NCBI GenBank assembly: GCA_021793195.1
Contig: JAJYTG010000001.1
Coordinates: 1-64,000, forward strand
Length of the DNA: 64,000 nt
From: Pseudomonadota bacterium
GTDB taxonomy: Bacteria > Pseudomonadota > Gammaproteobacteria > Xanthomonadales > Rhodanobacteraceae
Direction of reading: 5' to 3'
In this document: one piece after another, positions 63,380-64,000 of the stretch
Numbering within the stretch: position 1 is the first letter of the stretch
Layout of the letters: each line of letters begins with the position of its first letter
Program-made: the position numbers and the translations under genes
The notes under the pieces: model-generated
What the model saw: only the letters and a program-made list of their open reading frames with translations
The model's database searches: none
What the model was told of the DNA's origin: nothing

Positions 63380-64000
63380 TCAAAGACACGCGGCCAGAGC
63401 CTGATCGAGGCGCTCGGCGGCGACGATTTCCAGCGCGCCATGATGGCCCTTCCTGGGCGCATTGGCGCGCGGCACGATGGCGCGCGCGAAGCCGTGCGTG
63501 GCGGCTTCCTTCAGGCGTTCCTCGCCGTTGGGAACCGGCCGCAACTCGCCGGACAGGCCCACTTCGCCGAAGGCGACGGTCTTGCCGAGCAGTGCGCGGT
63601 CGCGGAAGCTGGAGTACACGGCCAGCAGCACCGGCAGATCGGCCGCGGTCTCCTGCACGCGGATGCCGCCGACCACGTTGACGAACACGTCCTGGTCGTA
63701 CACCGCGGCACCGCCGTGGCGGTGCAGCACCGCCAGCAGCATGGCCATGCGGCTGCCGTCCAGGCCCAGCGCCACGCGCCGCGGGTTGGCCAGCGGCGAG
63801 GCGTCGACCAGCGCCTGCACTTCGACCAACAGCGGGCGCGTACCCTCGCGCGTGGCCATCACCGCGCTGCCCGGCGTCGGCCCGCTGTGCGCGCCGAGGA
63901 AGATCGCCGAAGGATTGCTCACCTCGCGCAGGCCACGCTCGCCCATGGCGAACACGCCCAGCTCGTTGACCGCGCCGAAGCGGTTCTTGAACGCGCGCAG
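63380..64000 (-). CDS. radA: DNA repair protein RadA, C-terminal part (truncated by window end)
   Basis: LRAFKNRFGAVNELGVFAMGERGLREVSNPSAIFLGAHSGPTPGSAVMATREGTRPLLVEVQALVDAS...GEVGLSGELRPV. Confidence 0.96.
   Translation of the reverse strand: MRAFKNRFGAVNELGVFAMGERGLREVSNPSAIFLGAHSGPTPGSAVMATREGTRPLLVEVQALVDASPLANPRRVALGLDGSRMAMLLAVLHRHGGAAVYDQDVFVNVVGGIRVQETAADLPVLLAVYSSFRDRALLGKTVAFGEVGLSGELRPVPNGEERLKEAATHGFARAIVPRANAPRKGHHGALEIVAAERLDQALAACL

Overview
High-GC gammaproteobacterial chromosome, most likely Lysobacterales (Xanthomonadaceae/Rhodanobacteraceae). The lineage is inferred from gene content and from GGGACTCGGG-type intergenic repeats. Most of the window is conserved core genome: glnD-dapD, map, rpsB-tsf, an ompA-like gene, prpD/prpC/prpB, a complete Pil-Chp chemosensory cluster (pilG to chpC), gshB-tonB, algH-ruvX-pyrB, pilT-pilU, yggS-proC-yggT, degQ-like, queA, an alpha-glucan utilisation operon under a LacI regulator, osmC and radA. 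The most unusual features are: (1) a 374-codon LAGLIDADG intein in a B12-type (class II) ribonucleotide reductase, inserted directly before the predicted thiyl-radical cysteine and ending in Gly-Gln instead of His-Asn; (2) a histone-H1-like gene between that reductase gene and its TSCPD partner; (3) a fossil integron, made of an intI-type integrase pseudogene with divergently oriented, partly low-GC genes (mddA-like, RibD/DHFR-like, GST) and one attC-like structured site; (4) a proC whose only plausible start codon forces translation of a dispersed GGGACTCGGG repeat as an N-terminal extension; (5) a candidate yybP-ykoY Mn riboswitch upstream of a TerC-family gene. No tRNA, rRNA or CRISPR array was seen. 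All calls come from reading the sequence and ORF track. No searches were run.
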